Assembly (NCBI RefSeq): GCF_014646895.1
Contig: NZ_BMOD01000015.1
Span: forward strand, 1-64,000
DNA from: Deinococcus roseus
Lineage (GTDB): Bacteria; Deinococcota; Deinococci; Deinococcales; Deinococcaceae
Length of the DNA stretch: 64,000 nucleotides
Direction: 5' to 3'
Below the pieces are notes generated by a model. The model was not told the origin of the DNA, searched no databases, and saw only the letters and a program-made list of their open reading frames with translations. The stretch's first letter is position 1; every line of letters starts with the position of its first letter. A program made the translations under genes and the position numbers. Positions 19,301-26,571 of this stretch are shown piece by piece.

Positions 19301-19346
19301 CTGTTCATTTTAAAGGAGGTGATGACCGCACAACAGCCTCATCTGG

Positions 19347-19376
19347 CAGGGGGAAAGAGACCTCTGCTCTCCCCCA
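19347..19376 (-). terminator. Possible hairpin after the GNAT gene at 19393
   Basis: GGGGGA and TCCCCC arms flank AGAG/CTCT, but no T tract follows, so termination is uncertain. Confidence 0.35.
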
Positions 19377-19392
19377 TCTGGCTTAATAGGGT

Positions 19393-19938
19393 TTACTTCA
19401 GTGGCTTTTTGGAAAGTTTGTACTGCAGGTGCTCCAGATCAAAATATTCGGTGCCCAGTTCGGTTTCCAGTTTGAGGCCATGGGTTTCATAGCCCCAGAT
19501 TTCAAAGCCAAACGCCCGGTAGAATTTCTGGGCTTCGGTCTGTCCCACCGTGACGGTGATGTTCAGCCATTCCAGACCCTCTGCTCTGGCCCAGTCGGTC
19601 AGGTGGTCCAGCAACTGGGTGGCCAGGCCTTCCCTGCGGTACTCGGGCAGCACATACATCCAGGAAACATGCCCCTTGTGGGCTTTCTTGGACACCTGCT
19701 GGTGCACCTGACAGCGCACAGTGGCCACCAGTCCTTCTTCATTCTCTGCAACCAGAATGGTGCCTGACAGGTCTTCCAGATGCTTTTGCAGGGCTTCCAG
19801 GGTGATCAGATCCCATTCTTCCGGGCTGATCCCAATGGCACGGGAATGTTCCTCCAGGGCATGCCGCATCAGGGTGTGGTAGGCGGGCAGGTCGGCGGGT
19901 TGCAGGGTTCTGAGGTGAACAAGGGTCATTGCGGTCAT
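19393..19938 (-). CDS. GNAT acetyltransferase
   Basis: 181 residues with the acetyl-CoA binding core: VSWMYVLPEYRREGLATQLLDHLTDWA (the R/Q-x-x-G-x-G/A pyrophosphate loop) and the C-terminal NITVTVGQTEAQKFYRAFGFE typical of GNAT motif B. Acceptor unknown. AAAGGA precedes the ATG. It heads a run of small unrelated genes on the minus strand. Upstream, 19939-20104 contains the terminator of the next gene. Confidence 0.88.
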   Translation of the reverse strand: MTAMTLVHLRTLQPADLPAYHTLMRHALEEHSRAIGISPEEWDLITLEALQKHLEDLSGTILVAENEEGLVATVRCQVHQQVSKKAHKGHVSWMYVLPEYRREGLATQLLDHLTDWARAEGLEWLNITVTVGQTEAQKFYRAFGFEIWGYETHGLKLETELGTEYFDLEHLQYKLSKKPLK

Positions 19939-19965
19939 GGGTGCGTCCTTTCGGGGCGTGCCGGA

Positions 19966-19994
19966 GCAAAAAGAAACCTACCTTTGCAGGTAGG
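19966..19994 (-). terminator. Terminator after the GNAT gene at 20105
   Basis: Stem CCTACCT/AGGTAGG followed by TTTCTTTTTG on the minus strand. Confidence 0.75.
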
Positions 19995-20104
19995 TGAAGG
20001 CAACAGGGTTTCAACCTGTTGCCCTAGAAAATAATGTTCAGCGAAGCCGTCACTTGCATGTGTTCTCAGGGTAGCAAAGCTGTGTGATGTGCAGGTGAAG
20101 TGAT

Positions 20105-20527
20105 TTAGACACCCCCATCAGGTTTCTGCAGGTTCAGCAAGCCTGCCCATGTGTCCTGAAACCCACATCCCCGATAAAACGCTTCCAGATGCGGCTCAAA
20201 GTCCACATGCAGCCAGTGGCAGCCCTGCTCCCGGGCCACCTGTGCTGCAAGCCTCACCAGTTCCTGCCCGATGCCCTGACGCTGGAACTCAGGGTGCACG
20301 GTGGTGTCCAGCAAGAAGGCATGCACCCCCCCATCCCAGGCCACATTCACAAAACCCACCAGCTGACCTGCCCTGTGGGCGCACACATAAGTCAGGCTTC
20401 TTTGCAAAATGGACGCAAAATCCACCTTCTGGTGTCCCTCCCAGGCTGCAAAAAACAGGGCGTTGAGGGCTTCATTGCCAATGGCTGGACGGTGGCTGTA
20501 TTCGATGCTCGATTCCCTGCGGGTCAT
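20105..20527 (-). CDS. GNAT acetyltransferase
   Basis: 140 residues: FLLDTTVHPEFQRQGIGQELVRLAAQVA carries the acetyl-CoA loop (QRQGIG), and HVDFEPHLEAFYRGCGFQ is the usual C-terminal motif. Acceptor unknown. A GAGG site precedes the ATG. It is distinct from the neighbouring GNAT at 19393 and not an evident duplicate. Confidence 0.88.
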   Translation of the reverse strand: MTRRESSIEYSHRPAIGNEALNALFFAAWEGHQKVDFASILQRSLTYVCAHRAGQLVGFVNVAWDGGVHAFLLDTTVHPEFQRQGIGQELVRLAAQVAREQGCHWLHVDFEPHLEAFYRGCGFQDTWAGLLNLQKPDGGV

Positions 20528-20537
20528 GTTGGGGCCT

Positions 20538-20572
20538 CAAAAAACAGACCTCCTCCAGAAAGAGGAGGCCTG
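20538..20572 (-). terminator. Terminator of the Spo0M-like gene
   Basis: Stem CAGGCCTCCTC/GAGGAGGTCTG followed by TTTTTT on the minus strand. Confidence 0.85.
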
Positions 20573-20578
20573 AAAAGA

Positions 20579-21307
20579 TCAGAGCAAATTCTGAATTTTC
20601 TGGTGCAGCAACGGTCCGAGGTTGCCTTTCATCTCAGGGGTGACGCGCCAGAGCCCTTTGCTTTCCACTTCACTGGTGAACAGTCGGGAGATGCCTCTGG
20701 CCTTGCGGTCCACTTCCAGCAGCACATCCAGGTGGTGTTCAGCAGGCAAAAACACCACTTCCAGTTCTTTCATCCTGCCCCTGAATTCGGGCGCAGGCTG
20801 GAACTCCAGTTCCTGCAAGGGCCTGTGGTGCTTGTGGTCTTCAAACTCGTACTGGGAAGCTTTCAGGTGGAAACCCAGGGTGGTGAGGGCTTCCAGAACG
20901 GCGGCCTGCAAAGGACTGGGGGCAATGTTGAGACGGTCATTGTCTTTGGGATCAATGGCTGCAGAGATGGCCGCTGCCGTGTAAAGCCACACCGGTGTGT
21001 TGTAGTAACTCAGGGGCACCGTATAGGGAATTTGCAATTGCAGGGGGAAAGTGCGGGTCTCTCCAGGCTGAATCACAAAACGTTCAGAGACCACGGTTTC
21101 TGACAGCACGGCAATCACCGTGCTGTCGTCGCTTTTGTACTGGCTGCACACCTGCAGTTTGATGTATTCAATCTCCTGGGCGGCACTGCCTCCGCGCACC
21201 ACGATGCGTCCTTCTGCAATTTCGCCGGGATAAAAAGTGTTTTTGCTGAGCTGGGTGTCAATCTGGGCGGCACCAATGCCAACCTTGGCCAGAAACTGGG
21301 TGAACAT
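20579..21307 (-). CDS. Spo0M (SpoOM) family protein
   Basis: 242 residues with an arrestin-like beta fold. The opening FTQFLAKVGIGAAQIDTQL.KNTFYPGEIAEGRIVVRGG and the middle EIEYIKLQVCSQYK, IQPGETRTFPLQLQIPYTVPLS are typical of the Spo0M family, named for a Bacillus sporulation-control protein but widespread in non-sporulating bacteria. Function here unknown. TACAAT lies five bases before the ATG, suggesting a leaderless transcript. Confidence 0.88.
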   Translation of the reverse strand: MFTQFLAKVGIGAAQIDTQLSKNTFYPGEIAEGRIVVRGGSAAQEIEYIKLQVCSQYKSDDSTVIAVLSETVVSERFVIQPGETRTFPLQLQIPYTVPLSYYNTPVWLYTAAAISAAIDPKDNDRLNIAPSPLQAAVLEALTTLGFHLKASQYEFEDHKHHRPLQELEFQPAPEFRGRMKELEVVFLPAEHHLDVLLEVDRKARGISRLFTSEVESKGLWRVTPEMKGNLGPLLHQKIQNLL

Positions 21308-21366
21308 GCTTCATTGTACGAAGCAGCAGGTGAAAAAGTTCCACTGCAGGCCTTCAGGACAGAAGT

Positions 21367-21837
21367 TCAGAACAGAGGTATCACCCCGATCTGTTGCAGC
21401 ATGCCCAGCACATCCCACTGGCTGTGGTCTTCTTTCCAGAGGCCATTTTCAAAACGGCTCTGCACAAGACCAGTGATTTGTACGGCTTTTCCGGTGGGAG
21501 GAACCTGTTTCAGAAAGCCCAGGTGGGTGGCGGTCACCGTGAAACGCCAGACCACCCGATCCTCTTCTGCTGTGAGGTCCTGCAGGACCATGTGAAAATC
21601 CGGGAATGCGCTGCGTAAACCCTGCACAAAAGCCTGAAACGCAGGGATGCCTTGCAGGTTGGGTTCGGTGGGGTCATGCAGGGCATATTCGGAAGCGTAC
21701 ATTTCCTGAACCAGAGCCAGGTTGCCCTGGTTCCAGCCCTCTTCCACCCAGCGCTGCACCATGACTTTGTTCTGCTCTGGGATGGTGGCTGAGGTGTTGT
21801 GTGCAATGGCTTCCTGCGTGACAGTTTCAACAGTCAT
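21367..21837 (-). CDS. SnoaL-like (ester cyclase) protein
   Basis: 156 residues: NKVMVQRWVEEGWNQGNLALVQEMYASEYALHDP, a central AFQAFVQGLRSAFPDFHMVLQDL and DRVVWRFTVTATHLG. This is the cone-shaped SnoaL-like fold used by polyketide cyclases and many stand-alone binding proteins; substrate unknown. GGAGG precedes the ATG. It lies 83 bases downstream of the HD-GYP/LuxR gene on the same strand. Confidence 0.88.
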   Translation of the reverse strand: MTVETVTQEAIAHNTSATIPEQNKVMVQRWVEEGWNQGNLALVQEMYASEYALHDPTEPNLQGIPAFQAFVQGLRSAFPDFHMVLQDLTAEEDRVVWRFTVTATHLGFLKQVPPTGKAVQITGLVQSRFENGLWKEDHSQWDVLGMLQQIGVIPLF

Positions 21838-21920
21838 GGTGTTCCTCCTGAAGGTGATTTTGTGCCTTCAGTGTAGGAGGATGCCCTTTTTCAAACATCG
21901 GGAGTTCTCCCCATGCAGGG

Positions 21921-23471
21921 TCAGGACAGCAAACGCTGCTCCATGGCGTACAGGGTGGCTCCGGCACGGGTGGACACCCCAATCTTGGTGTAGATGTGCT
22001 GGATGTGGTGGTCTGCAGTCTTGGGAGAGATGCCCAGCTCCAGGGCCACTTTTTTGGTGGTGTGCCCCTGGGCCAGCAGTTTCAGCACTTCCAGCTCACG
22101 GTCACTGAGGGGCGTGCGGCCCTGCAGGGCGGTCTGGTGGCCTGCAGCTTTCAGGATGGCTGCAACGCTGGTTTTTTCCAGCTGCCCTTGTTTTGCCAGC
22201 TTTTCCAGCATTTCAGCCGCCTGCCCTGCAACAAAAGCTTTGCGGTGTGACCGGTTCTCGGTGAGGGCGTGGTACACATCTGCAGCAGCAAGCACCTGGG
22301 AAGGCAGGTCCTGCAGGTCCATCCCTTTGTGGTATCCAGAGCCATCACAGCGCTCATGGTGGGACGCAGCAATGCGGGAAAGGGGTGCAAAAAGCCCTGA
22401 ACGGCTGAGGATGCGTTCGGTGTGGTAGGGGTGCAACCTCACCTGTTCCCATTCCTGCTCGTTCAGGGAACCGGGTTTGTCCCAGATGCCTGCCGAAACC
22501 CCGGTGCGACCCAGGTCATGCACCAGAGCAGCACGCTGAATCAGGTGCTGGTCCTGCACAGGCCATTTCAGGTGCTGTGCAGCCTTCACAGCAAGTGCAG
22601 CAATGCCACTGGAATGCCCCAGGGTGAAAGGGGATTTGATGTCCACGAAGTCTGCCAGTGCTGTGCAGGCCTCTGTGAACTGCTTTTCGGTGAGGGTGAT
22701 GCTGGGTCCAGGCTCCAGGTTCAGCACTTCAGACCAGGCCAGATCAGGGCCAACCGAAGACAGCAAGCGGTCTGCCCGGGCACAGAACACCTCCACCACC
22801 CTGGGAGCATAGGCTTTGCCAGAACGGGCTTTTGCCTGCCGCACAGCAGCTTCTGGCCCGTCCAGCCGATGAAAAATCAGCATGTCCTGGGCCATTGTCA
22901 CCACCTGCACCGCCACAGAAATGGCCTCCCCTTTCAGACCTCTGGGAACCCCCTGCCCGTCCCAGCGCTCATAAAGTTGCCCCAGCGCCTCAATGGTGGG
23001 GGCAGCAAACCCCAGCCGGGTGGCCAGACGCTGGGCCACCTCACAGTGCCCGGCAAAACTGGCCCGCACCGCAGGCAAATGCAGCATGCCCCTTGCCACG
23101 GTGGACCACAGGGCCAGCCCTGAGCGCTCTGGGTGGGTTCTTCCCACGGCCCGGGTGAGGGTCTGCAGCAAGGCCAGGGTGTCGATGGTGTCGATGTGGG
23201 CAAAATCACTTCTGAAGGCCATCTCGTCACCGACAATGGCGGACAGCAACTGGGTGTCCACATTGCAGCCGATGTACCGCATCAGGGCCTGATAATAAAT
23301 CGCCTGCAAATCTGCAGCAGACAGGCCCAGCGCCTCTCCCAGGCGCACCGACAGCACGCAACTGCACATTGCAAAATCCAGAGGCTGTCCCATGCCCAGA
23401 TCGGTGGCCCTGGACAGCACAGCCATCACCTCGGCCATGCGGTGGGTGCCCTGTTCAGCAGGCTGCATCAT
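21921..23471 (-). CDS. HD-GYP domain protein with LuxR-type HTH
   Basis: 516 residues. The N-terminal half contains a degenerate HD-GYP-like copy (YERWDGQGVPRGLKGEAI) without an HD pair. The second half is a fuller HD-GYP domain: ALVHDLGRTGV (HD), HPYHTERIL and HHERCDGSGYHKG, the hydrolase of cyclic-di-GMP-type signals. The last 65 residues are a LuxR helix-turn-helix (LSDRELEVLKLLAQGHTTKKVALELGIS). So the protein may join second-messenger hydrolysis or sensing to DNA binding. It starts 16 bases after the brkB-like gene and is probably cotranscribed with it. Confidence 0.88.
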   Translation of the reverse strand: MMQPAEQGTHRMAEVMAVLSRATDLGMGQPLDFAMCSCVLSVRLGEALGLSAADLQAIYYQALMRYIGCNVDTQLLSAIVGDEMAFRSDFAHIDTIDTLALLQTLTRAVGRTHPERSGLALWSTVARGMLHLPAVRASFAGHCEVAQRLATRLGFAAPTIEALGQLYERWDGQGVPRGLKGEAISVAVQVVTMAQDMLIFHRLDGPEAAVRQAKARSGKAYAPRVVEVFCARADRLLSSVGPDLAWSEVLNLEPGPSITLTEKQFTEACTALADFVDIKSPFTLGHSSGIAALAVKAAQHLKWPVQDQHLIQRAALVHDLGRTGVSAGIWDKPGSLNEQEWEQVRLHPYHTERILSRSGLFAPLSRIAASHHERCDGSGYHKGMDLQDLPSQVLAAADVYHALTENRSHRKAFVAGQAAEMLEKLAKQGQLEKTSVAAILKAAGHQTALQGRTPLSDRELEVLKLLAQGHTTKKVALELGISPKTADHHIQHIYTKIGVSTRAGATLYAMEQRLLS

Positions 23472-23486
23472 GTTTCCCAGTATGGG

Positions 23487-24554
23487 TCATCTGCGCTGAA
23501 ACATGCGCTTCACCCCAAACACCAGCACGGCTGGAATGGCCAGCAACATCAGCATGATCCCACCCAGAAAACCTGCAACACTGAACGTGGCCCGACTCAT
23601 GGGGGGCAGGGTCTTGCTGACAGGGACAGGTTCCAGAATCTCCAGGGCTTTTTCACGGGCCTGCCGGGCAGCGGTTTTGGCCGCAATGGTGCCAAATTTG
23701 TTGCTGTAGGCCCAGGTCACCTCTGCCCCAAAAAAGAACAGCTGGGCACTGAAATACACCCACAGCATGAACACCACCAGTGTCCCAGCTGCTCCAAACG
23801 TGCCTGCTGGAGAAAAGCGGGCAATGTAAAGGCTGATCCCGTACTGTCCCAGCACAAACAGCATGGCCGTGATCCCGGCCCCAAAACTCACATCCTGCCA
23901 GGACAGGCGGATGTTGGGCAAAAAACGGTACAGAACCCCAAAAAGCAGGGTAAAAACCAGGATGCTCAGCACGGTGCTGCCCAGTTTCAGCAGCACCGTG
24001 GCATAAGGAATCATGCCAAAATGCTGTTCTGCAAAAGCATTCACATAAACCGTACCTGTCAGGAAGGCCACCATCAGAAGTCCCATCACAATGGCCAGAA
24101 TGGCCGACATCAGGCGACCCACCACCAGATGCAGGATGTCCAGGTGCTTGGGCTTGATGTCCCAGATGGTGTTGAGGGCATCTTGCAGGTGCATGAAAAA
24201 ATTGGAAGCCGTCCAGAGCAAAATCAGGACCCCCGAAATGGTGGCCGGGGTTCCAGATTTGCTGGTGAGCTCCAGCACGCTGCGCACACTCTCTGCAAAA
24301 TTGGATCCAAAATTCTCAGAGATCTGGTTGATGAAATTCTGCTTGATGCTCTCGGCCTCCAGAAAGAGACCCGCAATGCCCACAGCAAGGATCAAAAGGG
24401 GGCCAATGGTGAAGATGGTGTGGTAGGCCAGCGCAGCCCCCATGCGCGGTACATTGTCCACGGAAAAAGCCTGCACGGCGTCCCTGAGCACACCAAAACT
24501 CTGTTTCAGTCCACTGGGTGAACGGGCTTCCTGACTCCCCTGCGTTTCAAGCAT
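23487..24554 (-). CDS. YihY/BrkB family membrane protein
   Basis: 355 residues with six long hydrophobic segments. The opening FSVDNVPRMGAALAYHTIFTIGPLLILAVGIAGL and the later SFGAGITAMLFVLGQYGISLYIA and TFGAAGTLVVFMLWVYFSAQLFFFGAE are characteristic of YihY/BrkB proteins (once annotated ribonuclease BN), inner-membrane proteins of uncertain function. TAGAAT lies six bases before the ATG and overlaps the T tract of the thyX terminator, so the gene is probably leaderless and independently transcribed. Confidence 0.9.
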   Translation of the reverse strand: MLETQGSQEARSPSGLKQSFGVLRDAVQAFSVDNVPRMGAALAYHTIFTIGPLLILAVGIAGLFLEAESIKQNFINQISENFGSNFAESVRSVLELTSKSGTPATISGVLILLWTASNFFMHLQDALNTIWDIKPKHLDILHLVVGRLMSAILAIVMGLLMVAFLTGTVYVNAFAEQHFGMIPYATVLLKLGSTVLSILVFTLLFGVLYRFLPNIRLSWQDVSFGAGITAMLFVLGQYGISLYIARFSPAGTFGAAGTLVVFMLWVYFSAQLFFFGAEVTWAYSNKFGTIAAKTAARQAREKALEILEPVPVSKTLPPMSRATFSVAGFLGGIMLMLLAIPAVLVFGVKRMFQRR

Positions 24555-24560
24555 AAGAAC

Positions 24561-24566
24561 ATTCTA
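24561..24566 (-). promoter_or_regulatory. -10 box of the brkB-like gene, overlapping a terminator
   Basis: TAGAAT on the minus strand, directly at the end of the T run of the thyX terminator and six bases before the ATG at 24554. Confidence 0.5.
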
Positions 24567-24589
24567 AAAAACCCCGCAGGGTTGCGGGG
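24566..24589 (-). terminator. Terminator of thyX locus
   Basis: Stem CCCCGCA/TGCGGGG with the loop ACCC, followed by six T on the minus strand. It lies 42 bases past the stop of the old thyX tail. Confidence 0.88.
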
Positions 24590-24631
24590 TAATGGTTCAT
24601 ACTTGACGTTTCAGGGCGGCTTCTGGACCTT

Positions 24632-24721
24632 TTATTCGTGGGCGTGCAAAGAGCGCCAGGCTTCAAAGCTGGAGGGAAACAGGGGTTCGGTCAGTTCTGC
24701 CAGGGCACGGGCGTACATCTG
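24632..24721 (-). pseudogene. Displaced original 3' end of thyX
   Basis: A 29-codon remnant plus stop whose translation QMYARALAELTEPLFPSSFE continues AWRSLHAHE. It is the same protein segment that ends the intact thyX (QMYARALKELAAPLFPSAFE then AW), 18 of 22 residues identical. It starts immediately after the endonuclease stop codon and ends before the thyX terminator, so it is most simply the original thyX tail cut off by the insertion. ATGAGA overlapping the endonuclease TGA could let it be translated as a 31-residue peptide. Confidence 0.85.
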
Positions 24722-25255
24722 TCTCATCATTTGCCAACTCCCTTTCTGTTCAACTCGCGCAGATCAGAAAATATTTGGGTGTATACCTCATACTGTTCGG
24801 GGGAAATGGGTTTGTTTCCGCTTTCATGCTTCAAATCCAGCATTTCCACGATGAGCTGGGCTTGTTTTTTCTTGGCAAGCAGAAAGGGATTGATGCGGCA
24901 AGCAAACTCTCTCAGTTTCACACCAGTAATAACCCACCGATATGTGTCCGAGTGCCCCTCTTTACGGGCTTTGCACAGAGATTTGGAGCCTCCGTAGTGG
25001 TTTACCAGAAAGTCAACAACTACTTCCTCCCGGATTTGGAGACGTGCTTGAGGCTGGTAACGAAATTCATACCGTCCGTGCTTAGGTTTGCTGGCTTTAA
25101 GTCGGGCGATCTCAAACCAGCCTTCTCCGTCAAAGAGCCCAGCACAATAAGCATCGATTTCAGTGCCTACGCTGACCCTGCAATTCATCCCAGGCCTCAA
25201 ATGCCGAAGGGAATAAGGGTGCCGCCAGCTCTTTGAGGGCCCGTGCGTACATTTG
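24722..25255 (-). mobile_element. Homing endonuclease unit with substitute thyX tail
   Basis: About 530 bases inserted at the CAGATGTAC codons near the 3' end of thyX. In order it holds a substitute thyX C-terminus with its own stop, then a LAGLIDADG endonuclease gene starting within that tail and ending at the junction with the old tail. There is no room for a group I intron core outside coding sequence. The upstream edge is inferred from where the two tails begin to align and may lie further into thyX. Confidence 0.75.
24727..25188 (-). CDS. LAGLIDADG homing endonuclease
   Basis: 153 residues with one LAGLIDADG-type motif, AYCAGLFDGEGWF, near the N-terminus; single-motif proteins act as homodimers. 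Downstream lie basic, aromatic DNA-binding-like stretches (RYEFRYQPQARLQIREEVVVDFLVNHYGG, LLAKKKQAQLIVEM). ATG 25188 sits inside the thyX tail in another frame, with GAGG six bases upstream, so the two genes overlap by 29 bases. It is more AT-rich than its neighbours, fitting acquisition. It presumably cuts uninterrupted thyX alleles. Confidence 0.88.
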   Translation of the reverse strand: MNCRVSVGTEIDAYCAGLFDGEGWFEIARLKASKPKHGRYEFRYQPQARLQIREEVVVDFLVNHYGGSKSLCKARKEGHSDTYRWVITGVKLREFACRINPFLLAKKKQAQLIVEMLDLKHESGNKPISPEQYEVYTQIFSDLRELNRKGVGK

Positions 25256-25867
25256 GATCTCGAACTGGGCACCCGGATGGTCCCGCAGTTCCAGGAAGTG
25301 AAACAGGGCACGGACATTGCAGGTGAAATAAAACTCGCTGTACATGGTCAGGGGCAAAACGCCTCTGGCCTGCTCACGGGTCACACCCAGCTCCAGCAGG
25401 TCATGGTAGGCCTGATAGGCATGCTTCCAGGCCGCTTCCCACACCTGATGGGCCTTTCCCTGATCTAAACTTTCGGTGGCTTCAATGCTGGCCTGACGGT
25501 TGCTTTTGGCCTGCTGGCGGAATTTCTCGGGGGTGTAGAACTGGTCCTTGACCTCCACATAACGGCCCGAAATCTCGTTGTAGGACGCGATTCTGTGCCT
25601 CATCCACTGGCGGATGACAAAAATTGGAGCCACCACCTTGAAGGTCAGGCTGTTGTGCTCAAAGGGGCTGCCGTGCTGGTGTTTGAGCAGGTAGCGGATC
25701 AGTTTGGCATCCTTCTCGTCGAAAGGCAGGGCATTGTCTGCTCCAAAACTGACTCTTGCAGCTGCAACGATGCTTTTGTCATTTCCAACATGCTGCACCA
25801 GAGCAACAGAACCGATGCCGTCATTCAAAGGGAAGAGAACTTCCTGTTCATTGAGGGTCTGTGTCAT
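25160..25867 (-). CDS. thyX: FAD-dependent thymidylate synthase ThyX, chimeric C-terminus
   Basis: Makes dTMP from dUMP using FAD and methylenetetrahydrofolate. The 235 residues include the signature RHRIASYNEISGRY and QWMRH, so the enzyme should work. The last ~35 residues (from about QMYARALKE to the stop) appear to be supplied by the inserted endonuclease unit, since a second version of the same segment lies downstream at 24632-24721. ATG 25867 is preceded by GAAGG; the frame could extend to 25900 but MTQTLNEQEV is the likelier start. No thyA is seen in the window. Confidence 0.93.
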   Translation of the reverse strand: MTQTLNEQEVLFPLNDGIGSVALVQHVGNDKSIVAAARVSFGADNALPFDEKDAKLIRYLLKHQHGSPFEHNSLTFKVVAPIFVIRQWMRHRIASYNEISGRYVEVKDQFYTPEKFRQQAKSNRQASIEATESLDQGKAHQVWEAAWKHAYQAYHDLLELGVTREQARGVLPLTMYSEFYFTCNVRALFHFLELRDHPGAQFEIQMYARALKELAAPLFPSAFEAWDELQGQRRH

Positions 25868-25967
25868 ACCTTCAACAGTGTAACCCCGAGTCCCCGTCAC
25901 TGGATGGGAGACGATCTATCCTGCTTCAACATCCCATGGCCTGCACTGGTGCAAGAGCGGCAGGTGG

Positions 25968-26438
25968 TCATCTTGCAGGGGCAAGAAGCGAATCTGCGTG
26001 TTCAAGGATGGCCTTCCATTCTGCTTCGGTCACGGGCATCACCGAAAGCCGCATGCCTTTTCTGAGCAGGATCATGTTTTCCAGTTCAGGAAGGGTGCGC
26101 AAAGCGTCCAGAGGCAGCAGGGGCAAAGACCGCACAGGCACCACATCCACCATGCTCCATCTGGGGTTTTCTTCTGTGCTTTTGGGATCAAAGTATTTGC
26201 TGTCTGGATCGAACTGCAGGTTGTCCGGGTAGGCACTGCGGGCAATTTTGCAGATGCCTGCAATGCCTGTGGGGTTGCTGTTGGAGTGGTAAAAGAAAGC
26301 CAGATCCCCTTCCTGCATGCTGCGCAGGTGGTTGCGGGCCTGGTAGTTGCGCACCCCGTTCCAGGGCTCGCGGCCCCGCTGTTCGAGGTCAGGGTAGCCA
26401 AACACATCGGGTTCACTTTTCAGCAGCCAGTATGCCAT
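25968..26438 (-). CDS. EVE domain protein
   Basis: 156 residues opening MAYWLLKSEPDVFGYPDLEQ, with WNGVRNYQARNHLRSMQEGDLAFFYHSN and GIAGICKIAR, all classical for the thymocyte-nuclear-protein-1/EVE group of PUA-like readers of modified nucleobases. The C-terminal half (DVVPVRSLPLLPLDALR, ILLRKGMRLSVMPVTEAEW) is complete. TATTTT stands five bases before the ATG. It lies just upstream of thyX's 5' side on the same strand... its stop is 101 bases from the thyX start, so cotranscription with thyX is possible. Confidence 0.92.
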   Translation of the reverse strand: MAYWLLKSEPDVFGYPDLEQRGREPWNGVRNYQARNHLRSMQEGDLAFFYHSNSNPTGIAGICKIARSAYPDNLQFDPDSKYFDPKSTEENPRWSMVDVVPVRSLPLLPLDALRTLPELENMILLRKGMRLSVMPVTEAEWKAILEHADSLLAPAR

Positions 26439-26558
26439 AGCTCAAAATACAACAGCTCAAGGGATGGCGTTGGACTTCCCTTCCCGAACCACATTCACTT
26501 CATCAGCAAATCCCAATCAATCTTAATGTTGATAACGGTTGTTGTCATGGAGGCTCTT

Positions 26559-26564
26559 TATACT
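26559..26564 (+). promoter_or_regulatory. -10 box of the HtrA-like gene
   Basis: TATACT seven bases before ATG 26572; no ribosome site, so probably leaderless. No good -35 at 17 bases. Confidence 0.5.
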
Positions 26565-26571
26565 GAAATCA

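Noticed and set aside
19312..19324. AAAGGAGGTGATG, a perfect anti-Shine-Dalgarno match on the plus strand
   Set aside because: The ATG overlaps the site, leaving no spacer, and the following frame is antisense to the GNAT gene. Probably chance.
24722..25255. Group I intron or intein in thyX
   Set aside because: An in-frame stop follows a complete thyX tail before the endonuclease frame, so it is no intein. Coding sequence fills the insert almost completely, leaving no space for an intron core, and a similar tail on both sides argues for duplication by replacement.
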